Positions 18,353 to 30,536 of a stretch of 31,972 nt of DNA are shown here, piece after piece; position 1 is the stretch's first letter; each line of letters opens with the position of its first letter. Made by a program: the position numbers and the translations under genes. The DNA is from Schoenoplectus triqueter. Its lineage: Eukaryota; Streptophyta; Magnoliopsida; Poales; Cyperaceae. The stretch lies in assembly GCA_964058805.1 (NCBI GenBank), contig CAXKVV010001394.1, positions 1-31,972 on the forward strand, read 5' to 3'. Below the pieces are notes generated by a model. It had not been told where the DNA came from, ran no database searches, and saw only the letters and a program-made list of their open reading frames with translations.

Positions 18353-21300
18353 AGCAGAATTTCATTCACTCTCTCTCCACTGCATGCGTGCAATGTGTCT
18401 GGTGAGTGGTGGCTACTACCTTGACCATATTCACATGATATTAATTGCTATTGATGTTTTCAAAAAGGATACGGGATAATGTATTAATTGTTAGAACCCA
18501 ACTTGCCGCGCTAGCACTGCACCTAATTAAACACACACACGCTCACACTCACACTCACACGTACGCACTACGCACAGTTGCTGGGGTTTGCTGTAAATTT
18601 ACTTCATCTAATCTAGCTGGATACAGACATACAGTAACATAATGTTGTTTTCAGAACAATTTCCAATATTTTCTTGAGGGAAGCACTTATCAGATGGTAG
18701 ATTTCCATGTGGTTCACTTCTGTTTACATAATAATAAGGTAATCTCAAAATTATATTCGCATAAAATTTTATACAAAAATATTAAGATGTAATCAACTGC
18801 GTCAAAAGTCACACCTAGTAGATTTATATATAGTAAGCACTATATTTTTCTTCTTCTTCTTCTTTTTCATAATGCCAGTTCAGATAATTAGCAATCTTGA
18901 TTACAAAGAGATGTGGTACCCACTACCCAGTTGTTTCAAAACTTTACAATCTTTTATTTGACCTTCCTTCTACCTCTTAAGTTTTCTAGAGAGTGTTGGA
19001 TTAGAACACTCAAGCAAAAAAGCTAAAACTAGCAAAAGTTGGCAGAGACATTACGTGCAAATCTGTGTGATTACTTTGATCATGACTCATCTTCAAAATA
19101 TTTCTGTGTAGTTTGATTGTTGAAAATTGGAAAAAAAATACAATCTGAGTAAGCATTTGGACCAACGGGCCCACTAGGTGGAATCTTGTAATATAGGGGC
19201 TTTTATGAACTTTTAAAAGTTAAATTGGAGGAAACAGAAATGATAGAACTTCGTCTTTGCTTGTATGATTAGGTTGATAATAGGTTTATGTGATGTGGAT
19301 ATGGTGGCTAGCTAGTAGAAAAACGTGATCATTTAAAGCTTGAAGATATATTTATTGATGCACCTTGGTTGTCACTCTGACTTGAATTATTCTAATCCAT
19401 TACGAAATTTCCTTGTATAGAAAAAGTTAAATCAGTTCATAATTTTTCTATTTGCACCAATTAGTCCTTAAACCGACAGAAAAAGAAACAAACTCAGTAT
19501 CTCATTGAATCAGTTCTTTTTGTAATTAGCAATATTTGATCGATCAGTTTTGCAAGGCGACTATGATTATAATCTAGAAGAACAAAAGGCAACTCCATTT
19601 CTGAAAACATTGAAGTGTTGAAGGTCAGGCCCAAAATAAAAGTGCTTCATATATTGCCCCATTTTGTAATCAAACCATAACCCAATAGGCCATTCCATGG
19701 CTTAAAATGGATTTAAAATTTTTGGAACAGCCCGTTAAGTGGAAAGCTAGTGAAGAAGGCCTGTTTAGCTAGTAGGTTATACAGCTTACAGGCTATATAG
19801 TGCAGTTGTGGATACCAACCCGACCCAAAATGATGTGAAACCAGATAAAATTGAACCCGAAATCAGATATTGGATCATACGAAGACTCATATTTCTATTT
19901 TATTTTTGAAGAGCTTTCATAAACTCTGATATATATTATATATTATATTTCATATGTTTTTCCCGAAATTTGAATCCGCGCCACTCCGTAAGACGAATTC
20001 TACTATTATCTGTAATAAATCTGTAGTTCTATTCTATTTGTATTACATAAATTTGCAAAAAGTGAAATGTTGGGCCCAATTAATTGCACTCATGTCATTA
20101 TCTCCGGCCCAGTATGTTCTATTTCACAAACTTCAATCATGCTGAAATCGATTATTGATCAATCGCCAAGAGTTTACTTGTATCATTTTCAAAAGCACAA
20201 TATTTCTTTTTCAGCTTCGAGCATTTCTTGGTTGAACCAAGAAAGAGAGCGATGGACCTCAATCTCTCTCTTCTTAGAGATGTGGATTAAAACTTTGTTA
20301 GAAATATTTGAAAATAAAATGCTTTTTTTTAAAAAAAAAAAAGAGTAAAAAGGGTAGTACTAATATACAGAGTTGAGAAAATCTAACAGAGATTATGTGA
20401 AGTCAAACTAATGTAAATTACTAAATTCAATTTCATCCCTTACAGTTCAAGTAAGTTTTATCTTAGATAATTTGAAATTGGACCGGACTTAACTGATAGC
20501 CTGAAGGAATCTAATAATTCTCGAAAGCCAAACTAACTCAACCCGATCTGAGTTAGCTCCACGGAATCCAACTCGACCACTTTGACAGTTTTTAAAATGT
20601 GAACTCATTGGATATATTTGATATGTTTAAATGGTGGCATTCAAACTAAAGTAATAACATTGTAATTGACCATTTGAATAAGGCGCATATTTGGATAAAT
20701 TCGAAAGTCCTTTTCCTTTACTGAAAGCGGGACCCCAAAGGATAAGTTCGCTTCCATTATTGTGATGCAGGGGTTTAATGATGATATGATCTTAATAGTG
20801 CAGCATGTCTTTTTCAAGATTTTTTTTTTAATTTGGGTATGATTTATGACGAATAGTTGATATATGTCATAGCATAGACACTACAGCGGCAAGTGTGAAT
20901 TTAATAATAAGCGTTTTTTTTTTCTCAGAAAGAAAATAAGCTTGGATAGAATTATCCAAGCCCAAACCTTGTACAAGTTTCTACAGAGATAAATAGTAAT
21001 TGGAGATGGTGTTTTAGATGAGAAAATTTTGTCGGTCAATTACACAATTATTTCGCCTTTCTTCATACTTCTTATAATATTATAAAAAAAATCAAGTTTA
21101 TTGATAATGATTAAGAAAATATACAATCAAACTAAGATACAATACAGTTAGGATGGAGATTCATTAACAATAGTCTTTTATTTCTCCTATTTTTTGAGTA
21201 CGACGTGCATGTGCATGGGTCATAAATCGCTTTCCCTGAACGACTAGCAAGCCTAGTATCCATAGAACTCGCTTCTCTTGTTCCATACTTGTATTCATTC

Positions 21301-21371
21301 CCTTTTTTAATGGGTCCTGCAATGTTACTATCGATCACCAATAATTTCCATTTGTTCCTCTTTTTTATATG
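18353..21371. other. Three kb of intergenic DNA without a recognisable gene
   Basis: It holds a CA/CACT microsatellite (18531-18577), a (TTC)n tract (18847-18866), scattered AT-rich DNA and a possible LINE tail (20914-20990). Frames at 18445-18642, 19954-20145 and 20067-20348 lack domains and biased codon use. The last contains a plausible-looking hydrophilic segment but ends in an A-run. Some GGCCCA/GGGCCC words (19165, 19630, 20070, 20107) are scattered and do not cluster as in a promoter. Confidence 0.45.
20914..20990 (-). mobile_element. Possible 3' tail of a LINE or processed transcript
   Basis: On the minus strand the order is ACTTGTACAAGGTTTGGGCT, a GCTTGGATA/TATCCAAGC hairpin (20940-20961, loop GAAT), TTTTCTTTCTGAG and then a run of 10 A. 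Plant L1-type LINEs often end in a similar TTGTACA...TTTGGGC...CAGAAAAAA tail. No flanking target duplication or reverse transcriptase frame was found, so this would be a strongly 5'-truncated copy. Confidence 0.25.
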
Positions 21372-21820
21372 TGTTGGATTTAGGACATAAATACATATGT
21401 GTCTGAAGAGGTGCATATGCACATATTCAGTCTGGTCTATTTATTTTTATTATATATTTATGTATATGAAATTATATCTGTATAAAACATGATAGAGAGC
21501 ATAACAAAGTGTGTTAAAGACACTTAGAGAGAGAAAGAGAAATATCATTCAAGAGAGAGATAGTCCAGTTTCTTCATAACGGGAGTGAAAACTAGTGGTC
21601 TATGCGAGAATAGAAGAGGTCATGCATCTAGGTTATGGAACAAAGAGATATGTTCGGTCTCAGTTGTGTTCTATCTTCAACTAAGCGATTTTAGGAGGTT
21701 TATGGTGTAGGAGACGCAACGCAAAGACTTAGGCACGTTAGATGTGATTGGAGACGCAAGATCAAAGGGAAACACTTTCGCTGATAATTCAGAACTTTTA
21801 TATCTCCATTATTTCTAACA
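21372..21820 (+). repeat. 5' LTR
   Basis: It starts TGTTGGATTTAGG and ends ATTATTTCTAACA, so it has the TG...CA ends of LTRs. It aligns with 28294-28798 through GAGGTGCATATGCAC, ATTCAGTCT.GTCT, TATATATTTATGTATATG and GAGAGCATAACAAAGT. By eye the alignable parts differ at roughly one base in ten, more toward the middle, so the insertion is old. Confidence 0.88.
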
Positions 21821-21821
21821 G

Positions 21822-21839
21822 TGGTATCAGAGCCATGAG
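21822..21839 (+). promoter_or_regulatory. Retrotransposon primer-binding site
   Basis: TGGTATCAGAGCCATGAG lies one base after the 5' LTR end. TGGTATCAGAGC complements the 3' end of plant initiator methionine tRNA, which primes minus-strand DNA synthesis in most plant LTR retrotransposons. Confidence 0.93.
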
Positions 21840-22039
21840 TGCTTCTTTTCATTTAGAATTAATATCTAAGCCTTGATTGTGATCTTTGATTGTTTTCGTG
21901 TGATTTATGGTCTCAATGTCGTAACTATTTGGAAGAATTCATGAAAATTCTATTTGGTGTTCAGAACAAATAGATTTCTACATTGTTTGATATTATGATG
22001 CATTTTTCATATCTTTACGTTATCCAAATGATTTGATGT

Positions 22040-22640
22040 TTTTCATAACTGTTGTAGATCTCTCAATAAGCTTTCCATAAAGTTAATGAACCAATATATT
22101 AGATAAGTAGAGAGAACGTTATAACAGTCACAATTAGAAGTTATCAATTTGTCAGAGTTCTGAAATAAGTGATTTTCTGTAGTGCGAAATAATTTTCTCT
22201 CAGTTGGTTATTTAAGATTATGTGAATTTTTGATGGATTATAGTTTATTTTAAGAGCTTTCTAGAAAGTCTAAGCATAAAAAAAATAGATTTACGAGTAG
22301 AAAATTATGAGGGTCGCAATGAAGGTGATTCTGACATATTGTCAGAACAAGATGATTAATCTTCTGATTTTATGAGAAATTTCTTATTTTTTTGATATTT
22401 TATAAAGTTTGTAGTTCTCATATTTATAAATATATGCCAGAGAGCTTTCTAAAGAGAGTTTAATCATATTATTTGCTGAAGTGATGATGGAGATATGATT
22501 TTTTTAAAATCATATTGTCGACTGAAGAGCTTACTGCTGTCAGTTCTGAAAATTTGACTAGAACTAAGATAATCATAATTTTTTCATTAATTTTGAGACA
22601 TAAATTAACCAGAGATTATTCAATTAGTAAGCCAATATAG
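22040..22640. repeat. Degenerate tandem repeats of about 190 bp in the leader
   Basis: Two landmarks recur in phase. AGCTTTC lies at 22069, 22255 and 22443 (spacing 186 and 188), with a weaker echo near 22627. GTCAG, with TTCTGA shared by the first and third copies, lies at 22151, 22341 and 22539 (spacing 190 and 198). Both sit in similar surroundings, so at least three diverged units of about 190 bp follow the primer-binding site. Confidence 0.55.
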
Positions 22641-25600
22641 TGCAATGATTATATATTTAACAATTTAAGTATTTTGATTGGTATTAATTTTGACCATAAC
22701 CGGACCAAGTATATATGGTTGATAGTTTTTATGATATTGTCTCATATGATTTTATAGCGCAATCTGCTATTGCTATGATATGCACTTGTGGGTAACTGAA
22801 AGTGCTAATTGTATTTATCTCTATATGAAATGATGGATTGAGTTTAATTATAGTTGATTGATGATCTTAATTGAATATGTACTAATGGATATGAGTGATG
22901 TCGGACATCATAATATCTCAGTATCTTATGAAAGATCATGATTTAATTGTTGACATCATTATTTAATTTTTAAGAATCCTAATTTTTTTATAAATTTCTT
23001 AGAATATATATAATTATAATTATATTATTTGTATATTATTGCTAAGTAATATAAATTATAGAATGAGTTTATGAATTATGCTACGAGTTAGATAATTTGT
23101 GGATTATTTACCATAATAGAAGAAGTTGATCTCAAATTTCAGTTAAATAAAATATTGATAATGAGATTATATAAGTTCAATTATATTTTAATAAATTTGA
23201 AAAGCACCATACGGGTTGCATTTGAACATTATAAATTTAGAGTTGCATAATGAATGCCTTGAGTTGATAATTTAGTAACAAGTGAATTTGATTACTTATT
23301 CATTTTCTAAGTAAGAGAACATGTGGATATAATCTTCACTGTTTAGCAAGTTTATTTTGATGAATGTTACTAATTGATTTGACTTAGTGGCACTGTGAAG
23401 TATTTGAATTAATAATCAAGAGATTATGAATAAAGTCATGTATATTATGTTACTCTAAGCATGTGAATAGTACTAAAAAATATGATTGCCACAAATGCAT
23501 GTGTTGTTTCTTGAGAAGTAATATATTAATTAAGCGAGGGTTCATATTGTTGTTGTTTGTCAAATTTCTATATGAAGTAAAATTATTAAGTTTGGTATTT
23601 CTAATGTTGATTGCACTCAGAGAGAGCTGATTACATAGAAATTGGAGGATTGATACATAAAGTTTATTATTCCAAAAGGGGGACTTGTTATCCTCTATAA
23701 TAATTTAGATGCTTTAGATTTTTGATAAAATTTAGTATTTATGGTTATTCTTTTGCTTTAAGATTTTAAATTGAATTTATAAGTGATGTCACGTCTATTA
23801 TCAAATCTATATTATTATTTATGATATTAGATGTATTTTTTCTGTTTATATTCTTCATATTACTTTTTTTTTTAGTTGTGATTATGTTATGGTATGCTAG
23901 ATTATGTTAAGTTGGGCATTATATTGATTAGCTTGAGTTGACTTTTAGGTCATATCATTATATGTTTATTTATTAAATACATAATATAGTGTGCTAGTTA
24001 TATATTTGATCTAATGAAAAACTGCACTTGATGCCTTGTATATTATCATATTGACTGTACTGAGTATGGTCTTGCATTATGAGGCATTTCTTGTATAATC
24101 GTGGTTATATGAACTTGCTTGATTTCTTTAAGAAATACATGATAATAATAAAATAAGTTTAATTGGTAAACTATTTTATGCACTTTGCAACACATGAGAT
24201 TGTTCAGGGGTGCTATGGACCAAGCTAAATAGAGTTAGAATAATTTTGACACATGTTATGTAGAATACTAAAAGTTTAATACAAACTACACTAAATAACG
24301 CATGCATACTTTATTATAGTTGTGCTAATATTATGGTCCTTATTTTATGTAGTGTATTTCTTTAGATCATGAGTTTTTATTATTTTGAACTATGAGCCGC
24401 TAAATATTAAAAGGTGAATGTTTAAATGGTCATAGGTTCAGTTACATATGGAGATGCACCTTCTCATATTTTTTTTCTTAAAAATATATGATTTTTCGAG
24501 AATAAATAATATTGAAGAAGAATAATAGAAATAACATAAAAATGAATTACATGATATTTGAATAAGTTTCTTAGTGAGTTGAGATTTTTGAGAATTTTAT
24601 AGTGCTATGATTTTATGATCTATTTCTTTTAACAATTTTAAACTTAGCTTGGGTACTAAGGAAGAGATGGGATTAATTATATATTAGTTTATCCTCTACC
24701 GTCTCGGTCATTTTCAGATGAAGTTGAGTAGATATTGAATTATAACTATAAAATTTAAATCTCTTATTTTTGTTGGCGTTTCAACTGCTGGAATGAGAGC
24801 ATGCGCAGAGCCTTATTTAGATCATAATTCCATAAGTAGGGACTTTGATCCATTTGTGAGTTTCAATATTAAAAAAATTATTTAAATAATATTATTTTAG
24901 TTTTTAAGTAAATAAAAAATTAATTTTTTACCCGTTTATTGTGTAAACTGACTCTTGCGATGATTGCACTGTAAGAGTTGGTTGCATGTGGTATCAAAGA
25001 GTTGATACAAGCTATGGAGTATCTGAGTGCATTATGCACTTTATATTATTCTAGTAATAATTATGTTTATGAATTTGAAATCATTCTAAAATTATTTCAT
25101 GTCAATAAAATTTGGAATTTTATTTTATATGAAGTTAATTAGTTCATGAATAGATTGTTAAATCAATATTTTATATTTATGATGCACTATTGGCTGTAAA
25201 GAATAAGTTAGAAATATTTTTATTTGATTTGAGAGGCTTATTATTGATATATAATTTGAGTCTAAAAAGAAAGATAATGATTTACTTGAGATTATGGTTC
25301 ATTATATGCTATGAATTATGATGTATTATGTTGCATTATATTCTAAGAGCATTGACAGTGTGAGAGAGAATACAATATGACGCATCAACTTCTAAAGAGT
25401 AAGATGTTAAGCAGATGGGTGTATATATGTCCATCCAAGCTTAAAAACTATAATACATATGTGATTAAGTGTCACACTAACTATAGTGAGATAGTATGAG
25501 ATGAATAATTTATTTAAACCAATCCTTGATATAATTTATATATAGTCTGAGTTTAATGGTACGATAAGATATATGCTAAAGTTATTAAGGTAAGATGTTT

Positions 25601-26940
25601 GTATATGATTATTTCTTGATTAAGTAAGGAATATAAGATTTACTATCTCATTTATGAGATTGAGCATATGACATAATATGTGATTATATTAAAAAAAATT
25701 GATAAGATGGTCATTGTGTACGATTGGATATTATTATGGCTCAGAGGGAGTCAATAATAACTCAATATAACAGTATGATTTGAGAAACATATTGTGCATA
25801 TAATAGACTGAATCAAATACATTCAGAAATTAGGTTAGAGACACATAACACATAAGGAGTTGATCTTAAGCTAAGTATATTTCTGTTGAGGAATTAATGA
25901 ATCTTGAGTGATTTAATGTGGTAAATTCGCTCGGTTCGTACTTGTACTTAATAATGATCCTCATAGACATATGTACTTGAAATTGATAATAAATTTTAAT
26001 TTATTATTATTCAAGTACATGTTAGCATTTATAGTAGACTGAGATTTACTTGTTCATATGAAAAATCACCTCTGACACTTTGAAAGTGAGCAGAGATGAG
26101 ACTTTATTAAACTAGTGACGCTTTGGAAGTGTACTGAGTTTAATATTTAAGGTCGTCTCATATTGAGATGAGATGAGACTGTCATTGATGGTCGACATGA
26201 ATTGTACCCCATAATTAATGAAGTCTATAGAGAGAAGAGATGAGAATTATCCATGGAGCTTGAGAAGCGAGAATGTGAGGACATGCAGATTAGTTACATT
26301 AGAAGTGGCCTGCACCATTAACGCTTAGTTTATGACTAGATCTAGACTCGTACGATATTTATTTTTATAGACATACATCTACTATAAAGCAGATTATTCA
26401 TCATAGTGTGCATTTCATACTGTATGTGCTTAAGCGACACAGAAAAATAAGTTGAGTGATCTAAGGGTCATAGATCCTCGTCTCCTCATTGTGTGAGTTC
26501 CTAATTATATATTTTTATGGACCTTTGACTATGTCATAAGAAAATAGATTAATGTTGCTACTTTGATGTGCTACCTATGATCATGAATGATTCGGACTAC
26601 CGGGACATTACTGGAAAGTAGTTGATCCTGATTCAAGTGATATCATAATGAAAGAAAAGATTGATTGATTTGCATCCTATCTTGTTTGTATTTACGGATC
26701 CGCAATTATGTCCTGTGGAGATAGATTAAAAATACATGTGAGCTCGAGAGACAGTTTCTCGAGGTCTCGAAAATGCCTGTAATATCATGAGCCTAGGGTA
26801 TGAGATATACGTATTATTATTGCTTTATTTTACAGAAAATATCTTTAGACTGACTTTAAAAGTTTAGTCTATGAGTTCCCGAATTGTAGATTGATGTATA
26901 TTTTACTAAACTAATAAATACCATAATTTATACTCAATTT
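22641..26940. other. Non-coding interior of the LTR element
   Basis: This is AT-rich DNA dense in stops in all frames. It holds a strong hairpin at 25971-26020 and a short tandem pair (TGACACTTTGAAAGTG at 26073 and TGACGCTTTGGAAGTG at 26116). No polyprotein motif was recognised. The tract is either decayed coding DNA or a LARD-type structured RNA region. Confidence 0.55.
25971..26020. other. Strong inverted repeat in LTR-element interior
   Basis: ATGTACTTGAA opens and TTCAAGTACAT closes a 50 nt palindrome, and the inner AATAAATT/AATTTATTAT segments also pair, giving arms of about 22-25 nt with small bulges. It stands out because the surrounding DNA shows little other structure. Confidence 0.65.
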
Positions 26941-26944
26941 CAGC

Positions 26945-28085
26945 CGCAAGCGCACGACTTAGTCAAGTAGTAGTCGGGGTGTCGAACCACAAGGACAATG
27001 GTGAATTATCGGTTCTCGCAAGTTTCACTAATCTAGACAATCGAACGAGAGTTTTATATTAAATTAAAAGTGCATAAAATCTAACAACAACGACTGAAAA
27101 ATTTATCAAATAGAGGATTCTAGGGGCTTTCGGCTTCACTCTCTTTCGTTTGGTCAATTCACTCTATTTGATCTTTTAATATGTTCTAGTGTTTGTCGAG
27201 GATTCAATCTCATATTTTAGTACCAAATTTACACTTTCATGGCTTGATACCGTATCTAAATAATTTGGGTTTCACGATTAAGTCTAAGTCCATTAAGATC
27301 AGTGAATCACTTTGGCATAACCTAGATTTTATATTTTATCTTTCGACACCTCACACAATTTATAGGGTTTCTTAGGTTTTCTCTTAGGTAATAAGTTTCA
27401 CCATTAAGTACTTGCCCTACGACCTAAATCACTATTTTAGGTCAGAAGATTCAGTTCCACCTTTCGGTTTCCGCTTTCACTTCTAGGGTAACATGCAGTT
27501 GATTAAAACTAAGCATTCAATTTAGACAAAACAACAAGAACTAAAAGATCAAAACACGAGTAAATTAAACCATCCGAGTTATCGAGTTTACACATAGACC
27601 CCTAGAAGGGTGTCTAGCCATAAATCATGTCAAAGACTTCATAATTATTCATGTTTAAACAACAGTACAACATGAGAAAAGAATAAAGAAAAGAATACAC
27701 CAAGAAGATCTACGATTTCTCATCCGGTTCTTGAGTTCTCTTTTAAATATCTCTTCAATTGTGTTATCTCTCTTCTTTCTTGCTTAGGATCTCTTCTCCC
27801 GTCCATTCAGAGATGTTCTGGACGAAAGAGTATCAAAATCTCTTCATTCCCATGAGAAAATCGCTCTGAAATTGCAAATTCACGCTTCCAGTCCCGATAA
27901 TTGCGGTTCGCAGTTTTTGCACTCTCTTAACAGAGCGAAGCAGAGAGCAAACCCCATTATTGCAGTTGATAATTTTTGTCCAGAAGTGTTTTTAACCTGA
28001 TTTCTTCGTGTAGGTTCGATCCATCTCGTTCCAAGCCTCATTTCTCATGTTGACATCCTTGTTTATATTTCATAACCTGCAAAAC
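26945..28085. repeat. Apparently nested dispersed repeat of unknown class
   Basis: From GCAAGCGCACGACTTAGTCA (26946), followed by GTCGGGGTGTCGAACCACAA, composition and word content change. Motifs of this kind (a GCAAG.GCACG word, then GGGTCGAACCCACAAGGA-like text) recur widely in plant genomes as part of unclassified repeats. The block also has TCACTCTATTTGATC, a CT-rich tract (27760-27800) and a GC-richer end (27880-28040). A 60-codon frame at 27193 has no recognisable domain. Exact borders and target duplication were not found, so nesting within the LTR element is inferred. Confidence 0.4.
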
Positions 28086-28280
28086 AATAAGAAATGCAGT
28101 AATATCTCGAACTCAACATAAAAACTGAATAAATTCTTAACAATTAACATAAAATGCATAGTTTTTGAGATAAAAAAATCTTAATTGAATATAATATATA
28201 ATTGAGGCTTATCATAGGTTTATCGTTGGTCATGACCTATTTACTGGTATAAAAACTCTTGATTCTCATCAATTGTCTCC

Positions 28281-28293
28281 AAAAGGGAGATCG
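28281..28293 (+). promoter_or_regulatory. Polypurine tract of the LTR element
   Basis: AAAAGGGAGATCG immediately precedes the 3' LTR. Plant LTR elements carry a purine-rich GGGAGATTG-type primer for plus-strand synthesis in this position. Confidence 0.75.
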
Positions 28294-28798
28294 TGAATTT
28301 GGGCCACATATGTAGATGTGCGCCTTAAGAGGTGCATATGCACCTATTCAGTCTAGTCTCTTTATTTTTGCTATATATTTATGTATATGGAATCATATCT
28401 GTATAAGACATGGTAGAGAGCATAACAAAGTTTGTCAATGATTAATGACATGAAACACCACCAAGAAGGAGATTGCCCGGTTCCTCCATGATGGGAGTGA
28501 GAACGAATGGTCAATGTACAAGAATAAAAGATATCATGACATCTAGGTTGTGAAACAAAGAGATATGATCGATCTCGGTTGTGATTTATTGTCAACCAAA
28601 TGATTCTCGGAGACTTGTGGTGTAAGAGACCCAACACAAAGACTTCAATAAGTCATATATAATTAGAGACACGAGATAAAAAACGATTCTGTTAGTAATT
28701 CTAAATTTTTATATCTCCATTTTTTAGACAAGTAGTGACTTTCACCACCTATTTCATTAGAAACAAGAGTAATTTCTATATCTCCATTATTTCTAACA
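28294..28798 (+). repeat. 3' LTR with an internal extra segment
   Basis: It starts TGAATTTGGGCC and ends CATTATTTCTAACA like the 5' LTR, but is 56 bp longer. The extra length lies near the end, where TATATCTCCATT occurs twice (about 28711 and 28778) around a segment absent from the 5' LTR. A reading frame on the opposite strand across the LTR is not a gene. Confidence 0.85.
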
Positions 28799-28957
28799 AT
28801 GTGAAAGAAGAACAAATATGCACTTATCCTAATCAGTGTAGAACATAATGATTAATGACATGAAAAATCTCGTTTCGATTTGTCCTTAATTTCTTCTATC
28901 ATAAAATGGCCCGGGTATCCAAAGGAAACATATTTCATAGATTTTCCTAGTCAGAAA

Positions 28958-29124
28958 GGGTCCGTTTGGCAAATCAAGGAATAGCTTTGGAAGAGTGATA
29001 GAATAGTATTTTTTTTGGAAGAGTGGTATTCTTGACTATTCGGAAGAGCAAATATATCGTTTGGCAATTGTTTCTCAGAATAGTTAAAATATGAATAATT
29101 ATGATACTAATAATGATGATGATG

Positions 29125-29163
<39 letters not shown>

Positions 29164-30397
29164 GTAAAATAATAATCATAATAGTAAGATAATAATAATA
29201 ATAATAATAAAATAATAAAAAATAATCATAATAAATAATAATATTATAATGTAATCTAATAAAAATATAAACATAATCATAATATAGTAATATAATAAAA
29301 AAAATTATAATTACAATCATAATTATAATAATATAATAATAAGTAATCATAATTTTAATAATATAATAATCATAATCATAATCATGATAATAATAATTAT
29401 AATCATAATCATAATAATATAACCATAATCAAAATCATAATAATATAATAATAAAAATATAATCACAATCATAAAAATAATTATAAATAATTATAATTAT
29501 AATAATATAATAATAAATTAATCATAACTATAATCAACATATAATAATATAATACAACATAATAAAATAATAATAAAGTAATAAAAAATAATCATAATAA
29601 ATAATAATATTATAATAGTAATATAATAAAAATATAAACATAATCATAATATAGTAATATAATAATAAAAAAATTATAATTACAATCATAATTATAATAG
29701 TATAATAATAATAAATAATTATAATTTTAATAATATAATTATAATATAATAATCATAATCATAATCATGATACTAATAATTATAGTCATAATCATAATAC
29801 TATAACCATAATCTTAATCATAATAATATAATAATAAAAATATAATCATAATCATAAAAATAATTATAAATAATTATAATTATAATAATATAATAATAAA
29901 TTAATCATCACTATAATCACATATAATAACATAATACATAATAATAAAATAATAATAAATAATTATAATCATAATCATAATCATCATAATATAATAATAT
30001 AATAATAAATAATCTTGATCATAATAATATAATAATAAAATAATTATATTTATATTCATAATATAATAATATAATATTAAAATTATATTTATAATAATAA
30101 TATAATGATAATAATAATAATAATAATAATATTAATATAATCATAAATATAATATAATAATATAATAATACTAAATCTTAATCATAATCATAATCATAAT
30201 AATATAATATAATATAATCAAACAATAATCTCTATTCCGACGAGAGCTAATTCGGTATTCCACCTATAAGTTGGTATACCGGATTAGCACTATTCCGCAC
30301 TCTTCTACTTAGTCTAAAATTCGTTTGGCAAATTAATTCGTCAGAATAGCTATTATATTCTAACTTTTTGCTATTCCATTGGGTGCCAAACACTCCC
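28958..30397 (+). mobile_element. AT-microsatellite-cored element, copy 2 (1440 bp)
   Basis: The ends are GGGTCCGTTTGGCAAATCAA and, on the other strand, GGGAGTGTTTGGCACCCAAT, an imperfect inverted repeat with the GTTTGGCA core also repeated inside (CGTTTGGCAA near 29060 and 30320). Between them is a core of about 1.1 kb of ATAAT/ATAATC words. Within the core a segment of about 366 bp is directly duplicated (29221-29586 and 29587-29952). The end type suggests a non-autonomous DNA transposon, but I could not confirm a target duplication (flanks GAAA and AAAG at best). Tyr/Ile/Leu-rich frames are repeat artefacts. Confidence 0.75.
30246..30288. other. Conserved hairpin near the right end of the AT-cored element
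   Basis: GCTAATTCGGTAT pairs with ATACCGGATTAGC around a CCACCTATAAGTTGG loop. The same hairpin is at 18204-18246 in the other copy (GCTAATCCGGTAT with ATACCGGATTAAC). Each copy has one stem mismatch, at different positions. Confidence 0.65.
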
Positions 30398-30526
30398 AAA
30401 GGCAATAGCAGTTGCCTCCTCAGCTCCTCTTTACTCCTTGAGGAACCTCGGTTGTGCTACAAATGTAGTACAAAAAAAGAATGCCACAGAAAATCCAGAC
30501 CTACAAAAGTTAGGATGAATTACGGA
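30398..30526. other. Short spacer
   Basis: Mixed-composition DNA between two repeats. No gene was seen. Confidence 0.5.
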
Positions 30527-30536
30527 AGTATTGCTT

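Larger units (their letters stand above)
21372..28798 (+). mobile_element. Old LTR retrotransposon lacking gag-pol (7.4 kb)
   Basis: It is defined by two related LTRs (21372-21820 and 28294-28798), a primer-binding site TGGTATCAGAGCCATGAG right after the 5' LTR, and a purine-rich AAAAGGGAGATCG before the 3' LTR. The flanking pentamers ATATG and ATGTG differ at one base, compatible with a decayed 5 bp target duplication. The 6.5 kb interior has no sizeable open frame on either strand, and I could find no gag zinc knuckle, protease, integrase or reverse transcriptase motif. It is either a large retrotransposon derivative (LARD) or a very decayed element. The primer site is of the initiator tRNA-Met type, common in plant Copia and also Gypsy elements. 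A foreign repeat block appears nested at 26.95-28.1 kb. Confidence 0.85.

Noticed and set aside
28371..28637. 88-residue minus-strand frame
   Set aside because: It lies wholly within the 3' LTR and is not shared with the 5' LTR.
29099..29350. 83-residue Tyr/Ile/Leu-rich frame
   Set aside because: This is a simple-repeat artefact inside the second AT-cored element.
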